Source: Gallionella sp. | GTDB taxonomy: Bacteria > Pseudomonadota > Gammaproteobacteria > Burkholderiales > Gallionellaceae | Length of the DNA: 64,000 nucleotides | Assembly: GCA_028710525.1 (NCBI GenBank) | Contig: JAQTTY010000001.1 | Span: 1 to 64,000 of the forward strand | Reading direction: 5' to 3' | Part shown: one piece after another, positions 33,999 to 43,955 of the stretch | How positions within the stretch are numbered: the stretch's first letter is position 1 | Layout of the letters: each line of letters starts with the position of its first letter | The notes under the pieces: generated by a model | What the model was told of the DNA's origin: nothing | What the model saw: only the letters and a program-made list of their open reading frames with translations | The model's database searches: none | Made by a program: the position numbers and the translations under genes

Positions 33999-35396
33999 AT
34001 GTCTAAGTTGTTCAGTTCACAGATCCTGTTTGAGATCAACGAGGAGAATCTGCCCATTCGTGCTGAGCAGATACGTACTCGTTTGCGCACTTATCCGCTG
34101 ATGATTGTGGCGCGTGTCTTAGTTGTGCTGGGTGTGTTGGCGCTGATGTGGGAGAAGGTCTCGCATCCGGTCCTGCTCACCTGGGTGGGGGCGATGCTCA
34201 CTTGGTATACGGTAGAGGCGCTGACACTGTGGCGTTACTGGGACAATACGCACACGCTGGAAGAGTGCCAAGCTTGGCGTAAACGCCTGCTGATCTTGGT
34301 GACCTTGGTCGGCGGAACTTGGGGGGCAGGCGGCATATTGCTGTTCGTGCCTGGCGATCTCGCCTATCAGGCCATACTCACCTGCGTGGTGCTGGGTGTA
34401 GCGGCGGGCGCGATCACAACCAATCCCGTTTTCCCGCCTGCGCTTTATATCTTCGTCTCTTTTCTTATTTTGCCGGTGATGGTCGCTAATGCTTGGGTGG
34501 GCGATTATCCTCATTTGATTCTGGCAGGATTGTTGATGGTCTATCTGCTCTATGTGTTGAACGCTGGTCGTGAGTTGGCTGAGACTTTCGAACTGTCCTT
34601 GTCGCGTACGCTGGAGAACGAACAGCTCGTGCAGCAACTGACGATAGAGAAACAACGTGCGGAGCGCGCCCAGATGCAAGCCGAGTTAGCCAACGTCTCC
34701 AAGTCAAAATTCCTCGCCGCAGCCAGTCACGATCTGCGTCAGCCCATGCATGCGCTGACCATGTTCGTCGAGGCGCTCAAGCCGCATGTGCAAGGCACGC
34801 AGGGCGGCGAACTGATGCGTCAGGTGGAGACTTCGGTAGATGTATTGGGCGAGATGTTTGATGCCTTACTCGATATTTCGCGCTTGGACGCTGGGGTGGT
34901 AGAGCCGCGCTATCAGGACGTCTCGCTGCAACATGTGCTGGATCGCATGGCGGCGGAGTTCACTTGGACCGCTCAGGCGAAGAACATCAATTTATACATC
35001 GCTCCTTACCAAGGGGTTTTGAAGACTGACCCGATGTTGTTGGAACGCATCTTGCGTAATCTCATCACGAACGCCATACGCTATACCGAGCGTGGCGAAA
35101 TCACGGTTGTAAGTACGGCGATGGACGGCAGCGTGAATATCGATATCTGCGACACAGGCATAGGCATCGCCGAGCATCATCTGTCGCGTATCTTTGAAGA
35201 GTATTACCAGGTCGGCAATACCCAACGTGATCGAAAAAACGGTCTAGGCTTGGGCTTGGCCATCGTGCTGCGTTTATCCAACTTGCTGGGATGCAAGGTG
35301 GCGGTACGTTCTAATGACGGTGCGGGCAGCTGTTTTAGTTTAGTGGTTCCGCTGCAAGCTGTGGATGTTATGATTCCCGCGCAAGTAAAAGCCTGA
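33999..35396 (+). CDS. Membrane sensor histidine kinase
   Basis: This 465-residue kinase has five to six membrane segments in its first 200 residues without a large periplasmic loop, then a coiled-coil and a HisKA domain with His244 (AAASHDLRQPMHAL). The HATPase domain follows (N box RILRNLITNAIRYT, G1 DICDTGIGIAEHH, G2 NGLGLGLAIV). ATG 33999 has AAGGGG five bases upstream; GTG 33993 is less likely. The signal is probably within or at the membrane. It is followed by a LuxR-type regulator, its likely partner. Confidence 0.9.
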   Translation: MSKLFSSQILFEINEENLPIRAEQIRTRLRTYPLMIVARVLVVLGVLALMWEKVSHPVLLTWVGAMLTWYTVEALTLWRYWDNTHTLEECQAWRKRLLILVTLVGGTWGAGGILLFVPGDLAYQAILTCVVLGVAAGAITTNPVFPPALYIFVSFLILPVMVANAWVGDYPHLILAGLLMVYLLYVLNAGRELAETFELSLSRTLENEQLVQQLTIEKQRAERAQMQAELANVSKSKFLAAASHDLRQPMHALTMFVEALKPHVQGTQGGELMRQVETSVDVLGEMFDALLDISRLDAGVVEPRYQDVSLQHVLDRMAAEFTWTAQAKNINLYIAPYQGVLKTDPMLLERILRNLITNAIRYTERGEITVVSTAMDGSVNIDICDTGIGIAEHHLSRIFEEYYQVGNTQRDRKNGLGLGLAIVLRLSNLLGCKVAVRSNDGAGSCFSLVVPLQAVDVMIPAQVKA

Positions 35397-35413
35397 ATCT
35401 TAAGGAGTAGAAC

Positions 35414-36073
35414 ATGAAGATACTATTGGTCGACGATCACAGCCTGTTTCGAGAGGGGATGCGCTATGTATTGCAGCAGCTGCCGGAACACGTGGAAATC
35501 TTCGAGGCGAGCAATTTTCCAGATGCGCTGAAACAAGCTGAGTTGCATCCTGATTTAGACCTAGCTTTGCTCGATCTGAATATGCCCGGCAGCGAAGGGC
35601 CAATCTCGGTGAAGTTTTTCCATCAGCGCTTTCCACATATTCCTGTTGTCGTCGTGTCGGGTGAAGATGGACGTATCAATATGGAGAAGGTGATGAGTCA
35701 CGGGGCGATGGGCTTCGTGTGCAAGAGTTCCAGCGCGCCTGTGATGTTGAGTGCACTGAATCTGGTCTTGGCAGGTGGTGTGTATGTGCCGCCGCAGATG
35801 ATGCAGCAACCTCCACAGCCCAACAGCATGAATTCCGATCGTGTGGATAAGCGCAGCATGAATACCAATGAATACGGATTGACCGCACGGCAGATGCAGG
35901 TGCTCACCCATTTGGCCGAAGGCATGAGCAACAAGCAGATCGCTCAAGCGGTGAGTCTGGCTGAAGGTACGGTGAAAATACACGTGGCCGCCGTCTACCA
36001 AGTGTTGCGCGTCAACAGCCGTATGGAAGCGGTAAGAGTAGCTGAACAACTCGGCCTGATCGGTGCAGCGTAA
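35414..36073 (+). CDS. NarL/FixJ-type response regulator
   Basis: This 219-residue regulator has a receiver domain (1-120, acidic pocket VDDH, phospho-acceptor Asp54 in LLDLNMPG) and a LuxR-type helix-turn-helix (about 155-215, [22 protein letters not shown]). A Met/Gln/Pro-rich linker of about 25 residues joins them. It is 18 bases after the kinase gene and shares one base with ftsK (TAATG). Its targets are unknown; SCO1 and the TauE-like gene upstream are candidates by position only. Confidence 0.92.
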   Translation: MKILLVDDHSLFREGMRYVLQQLPEHVEIFEASNFPDALKQAELHPDLDLALLDLNMPGSEGPISVKFFHQRFPHIPVVVVSGEDGRINMEKVMSHGAMGFVCKSSSAPVMLSALNLVLAGGVYVPPQMMQQPPQPNSMNSDRVDKRSMNTNEYGLTARQMQVLTHLAEGMSNKQIAQAVSLAEGTVKIHVAAVYQVLRVNSRMEAVRVAEQLGLIGAA

Positions 36074-38355
36074 TGGCTCAGATGGCTAGGGATCAGGTGG
36101 GGAACAAGTTGTTCGTATTGCTGCGCGAGTCGCGCTGGATACTGTTCGTCGCCTGCGCCTTATATCTCACAGTGGTCCTGTTCGGTTATCAACACAGTGA
36201 CCCCGCTTGGTCGCATAGCGGTACCGGAGCGGCCACGCACAATCCGGGCGGCGTGCTGGGGGCTTATCTATCCGATCTACTGTTCTATCTTTTCGGCGTG
36301 TCCGCATGGTGGTGGGTGGGGCTGATGTTGCAAAGGGTGTGGGCAGGTTATCGCAACCTGCGTAGCGACAGCCTATTTGACCGTCGCACTGCCTGGGTCA
36401 GCGCAACCGGTTTTGCACTCGTACTGCTCTCCAGCAGTGCACTCGAAGCGATACGTCTCTACAGTATGCAAGTCACACTGCCGCTCGTGCCGGGTGGTAT
36501 GGCGGGCGTAGTGTTGGGCGATCTGTGCTCCCGTTGGTTCGGTTTTACCGGCGCAACGCTATTGTTGTTGGCGCTCTTCGCCAGCAGTTTCAGCTTGTTC
36601 AGTGGTTTGTCTTGGTTGCGTCTGGTGGACAGTCTGGGTGCGCGTTTGGAGACCGCTTTCATCTGGGCGCGAACGACATGGCAGACTCGTCAGGATAAGC
36701 GCATAGGCTTACAGGCCAAGACGCAGCGCACCGCCGTAGTGGAAGAGGAGAAGAAGCGCGTAGAAGACCATCAGCCTATCCATATCGAGATGGCCGTGGT
36801 GGATGTGCCCAAGTCTGAGCGCGTGATACAAGAGAAACAGACCCAGCTGTTCGCTGAGATACCCGACTCTCCTTTGCCCCCGCTACACCTGCTGGATAGT
36901 GCGGTGAAGCAGGTAGAGAGTGCCACCCCTGAGGCGCTGGAGTTCACCTCGCGTCTGATAGAACGCAAGCTCAAGGATTTTGGCGTGGAAGTAAAAGTAG
37001 TGGGTGCTTATCCAGGCCCAGTCATCACGCGTTACGAGATCGACCCAGCAGTCGGCGTGAAGGGCAGTCAGATCACCAATCTGGTCAAGGATCTGGCACG
37101 AGCCTTGTCGGTGGTGAGCATACGCTTGGTCGAGACCATCCCCGGCAAGGCCTATATGGCGCTGGAGTTACCCAATGCCAAGCGCCAGATGGTGCAACTC
37201 TCCGAGATACTGAGCTCGCAGGTATATGCCGATATGGGTTCTATGCTCACCATCGCGATGGGCAAAGACATCTCCGGCAAGCCGGTAGTGGCCGATTTGG
37301 CAAAGATGCCTCATGTGCTGGTGGCGGGTACGACCGGTTCGGGTAAATCTGTGGGTATCAACGCGATGATCTTGAGCATCATCTACAAGGCCACGCCGCA
37401 ACAAGTACGCATGCTGCTGATCGATCCCAAGATGTTGGAGTTGTCGGTGTACGAAGGTATCCCGCATCTCATTGCACCGGTGGTCACCGATATGCGCCAA
37501 GCCGCATCGGGACTGAACTGGTGTGTGCAGGAGATGGATAAGCGCTATCGCTTGATGTCGCACTTTGGGGTGCGCAACATTGCCGGCTACAACCAGAAAT
37601 TGCGCGACGCTCTCAAAGCAGGTACGCCGCTCACTAATCCCTTCAGCCTCACGCCTGAGTCACCTGAGCCGCTTGATGAGATGTATCTGCTGGTGGTGTT
37701 CATAGACGAATTGGCCGACTTGATGATGGTGGTGGGTAAGAAGATAGAAGAGCTGATCGCGCGTCTGGCGCAGAAGGCTCGCGCCTCGGGTATCCATCTG
37801 GTACTCGCGACGCAACGTCCCTCGGTGGATGTCATCACCGGCTTGATCAAGGCCAACGTGCCGACACGCATGGCGTTTCAGGTTTCGAGCAAGATTGATT
37901 CGCGCACCATACTCGATCAGATGGGCGCGGAAGCGTTGCTGGGGCAGGGCGATATGCTGTATCTGCCGCCTGGCACTGGCTATCCACAGCGTGTGCACGG
38001 CGCTTTCGTCTCCGATCAGGAAGTGCATCGCATCGCTGAATACTTGAAGTCGTTGGGTGAGCCACTCTATATCGATGGCGTACTCAATTCCTTGGAGGAA
38101 GGTGGCGAAGGCGGCGAGGTCGGTGGGGCAGGCGGCGCAGCGCTAGGCTCTGAGGCCGATCCGCTCTACGATCAAGCAGTGGAAGTGGTGCTCAAATCGC
38201 GCCGCGCTTCCATCTCGCTGGTGCAACGTAATCTTCGCATAGGCTATAACCGCGCCGCGCGTTTAGTTGAACAGATGGAATCCGCCGGACTAGTCTCCGC
38301 TATGCAGAGCAACGGTAATCGCGAGATATTGGCTCCAAACAACAGAGAAGGATAA
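36073..38355 (+). CDS. ftsK: DNA translocase FtsK
   Basis: This 760-residue septum-located motor moves DNA so that XerCD can resolve dimers at dif. It has four N-terminal membrane segments (to about 190), a short charged linker, alpha and beta motor domains with Walker [11 protein letters not shown] (about 418) and [11 protein letters not shown] (Walker B), and a C-terminal winged-helix gamma domain ([30 protein letters not shown]) that reads KOPS. A Gly-rich stretch ([16 protein letters not shown]) precedes gamma. It is upstream of lolA and rarA, the standard order. Confidence 0.96.
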   Translation: MAQMARDQVGNKLFVLLRESRWILFVACALYLTVVLFGYQHSDPAWSHSGTGAATHNPGGVLGAYLSDLLFYLFGVSAWWWVGLMLQRVWAGYRNLRSDSLFDRRTAWVSATGFALVLLSSSALEAIRLYSMQVTLPLVPGGMAGVVLGDLCSRWFGFTGATLLLLALFASSFSLFSGLSWLRLVDSLGARLETAFIWARTTWQTRQDKRIGLQAKTQRTAVVEEEKKRVEDHQPIHIEMAVVDVPKSERVIQEKQTQLFAEIPDSPLPPLHLLDSAVKQVESATPEALEFTSRLIERKLKDFGVEVKVVGAYPGPVITRYEIDPAVGVKGSQITNLVKDLARALSVVSIRLVETIPGKAYMALELPNAKRQMVQLSEILSSQVYADMGSMLTIAMGKDISGKPVVADLAKMPHVLVAGTTGSGKSVGINAMILSIIYKATPQQVRMLLIDPKMLELSVYEGIPHLIAPVVTDMRQAASGLNWCVQEMDKRYRLMSHFGVRNIAGYNQKLRDALKAGTPLTNPFSLTPESPEPLDEMYLLVVFIDELADLMMVVGKKIEELIARLAQKARASGIHLVLATQRPSVDVITGLIKANVPTRMAFQVSSKIDSRTILDQMGAEALLGQGDMLYLPPGTGYPQRVHGAFVSDQEVHRIAEYLKSLGEPLYIDGVLNSLEEGGEGGEVGGAGGAALGSEADPLYDQAVEVVLKSRRASISLVQRNLRIGYNRAARLVEQMESAGLVSAMQSNGNREILAPNNREG

Positions 38356-38405
38356 ATGGGCAAGGGGGAAGGGTGGTCGCGTACTGCACTTCCCCTACTC
38401 CATTT
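38354..38405 (+). repeat. Imperfect hairpin between ftsK and lolA
   Basis: AAATGGGCAAGGGGGAAG (38354-38371) can pair imperfectly with CTTCCCCTACTCCATTT (38389-38405). The GGGAAG/CTTCCC composition resembles the palindrome inside bioH. There is no T run, so a terminator is less likely than an intergenic repeat or processing site. Confidence 0.4.
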
Positions 38406-38438
38406 ACGCTTCTTTCTTCCCAACTTCTAGGTATCAAC

Positions 38439-39059
38439 ATGTTAAGAAAATTTTTAATCGGACTTGGACTTTTGATGTGCGCAACGCAGGTGCAAGCGGG
38501 CGCCATAGACAAGCTCAAAGGTTTCATCTCTGCTACACGCTCTGCACAGGCCGACTTCACTCAAGAGGTGTTGGATCAAAGCGGCAAACGCGTGCAGAGC
38601 GCATCGGGCGTGATGCAGTTCCAGCGACCAGGCAAATTTCGCTGGACTTACATCAAGCCGTACGAGCAACTCATCATCGGTGATGGTGCTAGGTTCTGGT
38701 TATATGACGCCGACTTAAATCAAGTCACGGTAAAGAAACTAGATGCGGCACTAGGTAGTAGCCCGGCTGCATTGCTTTCGGGTAGTAACGAGATCGAGCG
38801 TGGCTTCAATCTTCAGGAAGTGCTCGGGCGCGATGGCCAAGAGGATTGGCTGCAAGCTACCCCCAAATCTTCGGAGACTAGCTTCGAGAAGATATTGATG
38901 GGCTTTAGCCCGCAAGGCGATCTGGTGGCCATGGAATTGAATGATGCTTTTGGTCATAAGACCGTGTTGCGTTTTACGAATATGAAGCACAACCCTAAGT
39001 TCCCCGCACAGCAATTCAAGTTCACGCCACCCAAAGACGCCGATATATTAGGTGAGTGA
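38439..39059 (+). CDS. lolA: Outer-membrane lipoprotein carrier protein LolA
   Basis: This 206-residue periplasmic shuttle takes lipoproteins released by LolCDE to the outer membrane. It has a signal peptide (1-20, VQAGA), SAQADFTQEV, GVMQFQRPGKFRWTY and the PKSSETSFEKI region of the LolA barrel. ATG 38439 begins the signal peptide; the open frame upstream is discarded. Its stop overlaps the rarA start. Confidence 0.94.
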   Translation: MLRKFLIGLGLLMCATQVQAGAIDKLKGFISATRSAQADFTQEVLDQSGKRVQSASGVMQFQRPGKFRWTYIKPYEQLIIGDGARFWLYDADLNQVTVKKLDAALGSSPAALLSGSNEIERGFNLQEVLGRDGQEDWLQATPKSSETSFEKILMGFSPQGDLVAMELNDAFGHKTVLRFTNMKHNPKFPAQQFKFTPPKDADILGE

Positions 39060-40381
39060 TGGACGATCTGTTCCCACCAGTACAGCCCGCCGCGCCGCTC
39101 GCCGAGCGGCTGCGCCCCAAGCATATCGATGAGGTCATAGGGCAGTCCCATCTACTCGGTGCCGGTAGGCCATTGCGTCTGGCCTTCCAGTCTGGGCGCT
39201 TGCATTCGATGATCTTGTGGGGGCCGCCTGGCGTGGGTAAGACCACGCTGGCGCGTCTGATGGCGCAGGCATTCGATGCCGAGTTCATGCCCTTGTCAGC
39301 GGTGTTATCTGGTGTGAAGGATATACGCGAGTCCATTTCCCAAGCGCAGCAGACCTTGCAACAGTCTGGCCGACATACCATCTTGTTCGTCGACGAGGTG
39401 CATCGTTTCAACAAGTCCCAGCAGGATGCATTTCTGCCTTATGTCGAGCAGGGTTTGGTCACCTTCATAGGCGCGACCACCGAGAACCCTTCCTTCGAAG
39501 TGAACAACGCGTTGCTGTCGCGGGCTCAGGTGTATGTGTTGCAGTCGCTGTCGCAGGATGAGTTGGGCACCTTGTTTGAGCGTGTGCAGCAGCAGGAGAT
39601 GCAGGACTTGGCTTTTGATGCATCTGCTCGCGAGCGTGTCATCGGATATGCCGACGGCGACGCACGGCGTTTGCTCAATGTACTGGAGCAGATCCATACG
39701 GCGGCGCAGACCGCAGGCGTTGCCGAAGTCGATAATGATTTCTTGGACAATGCCTTGGCGCAGAAGCTGCGCCGTTTCGACAAGGGCGGCGAAGCTTTCT
39801 ATGACCAGATATCCGCGCTGCACAAATCAGTGCGTGGCTCTAATCCAGATGCGGCGCTTTACTGGTTGGTGCGCATGTTGGACGGTGGCGCGGACGCACG
39901 TTACATGGCGCGGCGCATCGTGCGTATGGCCTGGGAGGACATAGGGCTGGCCGATCCGCGTGCCTTGCAAATATGCAACGATGCGGCACAAACCTATGAA
40001 CGGCTGGGCTCGCCTGAAGGCGAGTTGGCATTGGCACAGGCGGTGTTGTATCTGGCCTGCGCGCCCAAATCTAATGCTGGCTATGTCGCGTATAATGCCG
40101 CGCGCGCTTGGGTGGCAAAAGATGGGTCGCGCGAAGTGCCGCTACATCTGCGTAACGCGCCCACTAAGCTGATGAAGCAGCTCGATTACGGCAAGGAATA
40201 CCGTTACGCGCATGATGAGGCTGGCGCTTATGCAGCAGGCGAGCGCTATCTGCCGGACGATATGCCGGAAGTAAGTTTCTATCAGCCTACTGATCGTGGG
40301 CTGGAAGGCAAGATTGCCGAAAAGCTCGCCCACCTGCGCGAACTGGATGAGGCGGCACGCAACACCAAGACTAAAAAATAA
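39059..40381 (+). CDS. rarA: Replication-associated recombination protein A
   Basis: This 440-residue AAA+ ATPase, related to clamp loaders, acts at stalled replication forks. Walker A GPPGVGKTT is near 55-63, Walker B is FVDEVHRFN, sensor 1 is ATTENPSFE, and the C-terminal MgsA tetramer domain follows (RMAWEDIGLADP, ACAPKSNAGYVAY). ATG 39059 shares bases with the lolA TGA and has AGGTGAG upstream; GTG 39056 would add one residue. Confidence 0.95.
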   Translation: MDDLFPPVQPAAPLAERLRPKHIDEVIGQSHLLGAGRPLRLAFQSGRLHSMILWGPPGVGKTTLARLMAQAFDAEFMPLSAVLSGVKDIRESISQAQQTLQQSGRHTILFVDEVHRFNKSQQDAFLPYVEQGLVTFIGATTENPSFEVNNALLSRAQVYVLQSLSQDELGTLFERVQQQEMQDLAFDASARERVIGYADGDARRLLNVLEQIHTAAQTAGVAEVDNDFLDNALAQKLRRFDKGGEAFYDQISALHKSVRGSNPDAALYWLVRMLDGGADARYMARRIVRMAWEDIGLADPRALQICNDAAQTYERLGSPEGELALAQAVLYLACAPKSNAGYVAYNAARAWVAKDGSREVPLHLRNAPTKLMKQLDYGKEYRYAHDEAGAYAAGERYLPDDMPEVSFYQPTDRGLEGKIAEKLAHLRELDEAARNTKTKK

Positions 40382-40391
40382 GGATGCAGTG

Positions 40392-41093
40392 ATGAGCGAA
40401 TATCAGACCAATACCGATCAGTGGCCAGAACATGCTGCTGCACCCAATACGCATAAGCGTGTATTCGAACTGGTGCGCCAGTATCTGCCCGAAGGCAAAG
40501 GCAAGAAGGTCGCCGATCTACCCTGCGGTGCGGGTTCATTCTCAGCGCGTCTCGCGCAATTGGGCATGGATGTGGCGGCGGTCGATCTGGAGGCAGTTGA
40601 GCCTTTCTATTTCGACAAGGATAAACGCGTGTTGGCGGATGCCAATCTGCCTTTGCCCTTCGCCGATGGTGAACTGGATGCGATGATCTCTATCGAGGGC
40701 ATTGAACATCTGGAAAACCCATCGATGTTTACGCGCGAATGTGCACGCGTGGTCAAGCTGGGCGGCTTGGTGTTCTTGTCCACACCCAATGTGGATAGTT
40801 ACCGTTCACGCCGCTCCACCTATGTGCACGGTTACCATAAATACTTCCGTCCTATGACGACAGAGCAGAAGATGGCTTGGCATTTGCTGCCGGTGGACAT
40901 GACCTTTATGCGCGGCGCGTTGCGTAAAGCTGGTTTGGAGATCGTGGAGGTGGCGGTGAATCGCTTGCACGGCAAGAACTTCATCAGTGAGTTGTTCCGT
41001 CCCTTCTTCACCCGCAAATTGCCGGCTGAGATGCGTGGTGTAGTACCGTACTACGGTGAAGTCATCATTTATGTATTGAAGAAAGTGCGATAG
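40392..41093 (+). CDS. Class I SAM-dependent methyltransferase
   Basis: This 233-residue cytosolic protein has the AdoMet motif VADLPCGAGSFSARLAQLG (about 40-58), acidic strand-2 VDLEAVEP, and ISIEGIEHLENP, followed by a post-motif FLSTPNVDSYRSRRS of the Methyltransf_11 or UbiG-like type. AAGGA lies before ATG 40392. It is tucked between rarA and serS, ten and seven bases away. The substrate cannot be told from sequence; a lipid, quinone or glycan precursor is possible. Confidence 0.88.
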   Translation: MSEYQTNTDQWPEHAAAPNTHKRVFELVRQYLPEGKGKKVADLPCGAGSFSARLAQLGMDVAAVDLEAVEPFYFDKDKRVLADANLPLPFADGELDAMISIEGIEHLENPSMFTRECARVVKLGGLVFLSTPNVDSYRSRRSTYVHGYHKYFRPMTTEQKMAWHLLPVDMTFMRGALRKAGLEIVEVAVNRLHGKNFISELFRPFFTRKLPAEMRGVVPYYGEVIIYVLKKVR

Positions 41094-41097
41094 GTAG

Positions 41098-42450
<1,353 letters not shown>

Positions 42451-42503
42451 TGTGAGTGCGTTGTTGGCGGTGATTGGGCACGCAAGGCCCCGTCCCGTCA
42501 GGC

Positions 42504-42923
42504 TTAGCGCTTGTTGCTGAGTTTGCGTATCGCGTCTTTTAGTGGTGAGTCTTCTAGTGCTTCGCCGAAGCTAATCAGCGTGTCCTGCACCTTGGGGCTC
42601 AGTCGCCGCGGGGCTTTGGGCCGTTCTGGCTGGGGGTACGAAACTTGCACCTTTACACGTATTCCGCTAACCTGACTTCCCCCTTTTTGCATATCGACTA
42701 CTACTTGCGGTGCCAATTGACGCAGCTTTGCGGCGATGATGGCGTTGCCAGTCACGATGGTGAGGGTGCCCTGTTCCAAGCTTGTCACCTGACAATACGG
42801 AATGAGATTGGATGGGGCGACAGCGGTAAACAGTTGCTGCAGGGTACATAAGTTCTGTGCTTTGCCGATGAGGGCGCGCAGTTCGACACTGTCGTTAAGT
42901 AAGGTCTTGAGGGCGAGTGTCAC
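42504..42923 (-). CDS. dciA: DciA-like (DUF721) protein
   Basis: This 139-residue protein has the DUF721 core ending in LEQGTLTIVTGNAIIAAKLRQLAP (about 50-72), which in DciA recruits the replicative helicase DnaB, and a basic, disordered tail. The family usually lies next to an M23 peptidase and secA in betaproteobacteria, as here, with this gene on the opposite strand. The short length suits the betaproteobacterial type. Confidence 0.82.
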   Translation of the reverse strand: MTLALKTLLNDSVELRALIGKAQNLCTLQQLFTAVAPSNLIPYCQVTSLEQGTLTIVTGNAIIAAKLRQLAPQVVVDMQKGGSQVSGIRVKVQVSYPQPERPKAPRRLSPKVQDTLISFGEALEDSPLKDAIRKLSNKR

Positions 42924-42958
42924 GCTGAGTCGTCACGGTAATGGAAGGAGTGGTGGTG

Positions 42959-43879
42959 ATGAATATTATTCTAGTTTCGCATGGTATGGCAAAGACACGC
43001 AGCATTACGCTAGGCGGCAAGCAGATCGCCCTAGTGTTGTTGTTGCTGGTAATGCTGACTATGGTGTTCGCTTCTGCTTTGCAGAATGTGCTGTTGCGCT
43101 TCGCGCCTCAAAGCTTAGGCGATGCCGCAAGGGCCGTGCTGATGAGTAGCCGCGAGGTTGAGTTGCAGAAGCAGCAGGCTTATTTGCAAGCCAGTTTGCA
43201 GGCTATGGCTGCACAGGTAGGTCAGATGCAGGCGCAGATGCAGCGTCTGGATGCCTTGGGTGGTCGACTGGCTAAGATCACCGGCATGAACCCAGCTGAG
43301 TTCTCCTTCGACAAGCCTTCCGCACAAGGTGGTCCGCTAATCACCAGTTCGTCTTCCCAGATTCTAGTAGGTGATTTGCAACAGCAGCTCGATAGCCTTA
43401 CCCATGTCGTCAGCGATAGAGGGGACAAACTTTCCGCTTTGCAGACCATGCTGATGCAGAATCAGCTGAGCCAGAAATTATTACCCTCGGTAGCGCCGGT
43501 CAAAGACGGTTGGTACTCTTCAAATTTCGGTTGGCGGGTAGATCCTTTCACGGGCCAGAGCGCGATGCATGAAGGCGTAGATTACGTGGTGCCCGAAGGT
43601 ACTCCTATCTATGCTTCGGCGGGCGGTGTCGTGTCGTATGCGGATATGCACCCTAGCTATGGTAATATGGTCGAGATAGAACACGGCAACGACATCATCA
43701 CGCGCTATGCACATGCTTCCAAAGTATTTGTGAAGGTGGGGCAAGTAGTCAGGCGTGGTGACAAGATCGCCGAAGTTGGCAGTACCGGACGCTCTACGGG
43801 CAATCACTTGCATTTTGAAGTCCGCTATAAAGGCAGCGCCCAGAATCCCGTGCGTTTCTTGAAGAACGCAGCTAGTTAA
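42959..43879 (+). CDS. M23 (LytM-type) peptidoglycan endopeptidase
   Basis: This 306-residue membrane-anchored peptidase has a TM segment (about 22-44), a coiled-coil (about 65-105), and a C-terminal M23 domain with intact zinc ligands: HEGVDY (HxxxD), the YAH and HLHFE. It should cut peptide cross-links in the wall, in contrast to the degenerate EnvC in this window. ATG 42959 has AAGGAG eight bases upstream; an earlier ATG (42941) lacks one. It precedes secA and is followed by an intrinsic terminator. Confidence 0.92.
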   Translation: MNIILVSHGMAKTRSITLGGKQIALVLLLLVMLTMVFASALQNVLLRFAPQSLGDAARAVLMSSREVELQKQQAYLQASLQAMAAQVGQMQAQMQRLDALGGRLAKITGMNPAEFSFDKPSAQGGPLITSSSSQILVGDLQQQLDSLTHVVSDRGDKLSALQTMLMQNQLSQKLLPSVAPVKDGWYSSNFGWRVDPFTGQSAMHEGVDYVVPEGTPIYASAGGVVSYADMHPSYGNMVEIEHGNDIITRYAHASKVFVKVGQVVRRGDKIAEVGSTGRSTGNHLHFEVRYKGSAQNPVRFLKNAAS

Positions 43880-43899
43880 AGTTTAATGATTTTGTACTA

Positions 43900-43931
43900 G
43901 GGTGAGGTGATGGACGTGCCTCACCTTTTTT
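43900..43931 (+). terminator. Intrinsic terminator between M23 gene and secA
   Basis: GGTGAGG (43901-43907) and CCTCACC (43919-43925) form a stem with an 11-base loop, followed by six Ts. This is a standard Rho-independent terminator. It implies that secA has its own promoter in the remaining 25 bases or relies on read-through. Confidence 0.8.
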
Positions 43932-43955
43932 ATTTGTGGTCAAGAAAACGAAAAC

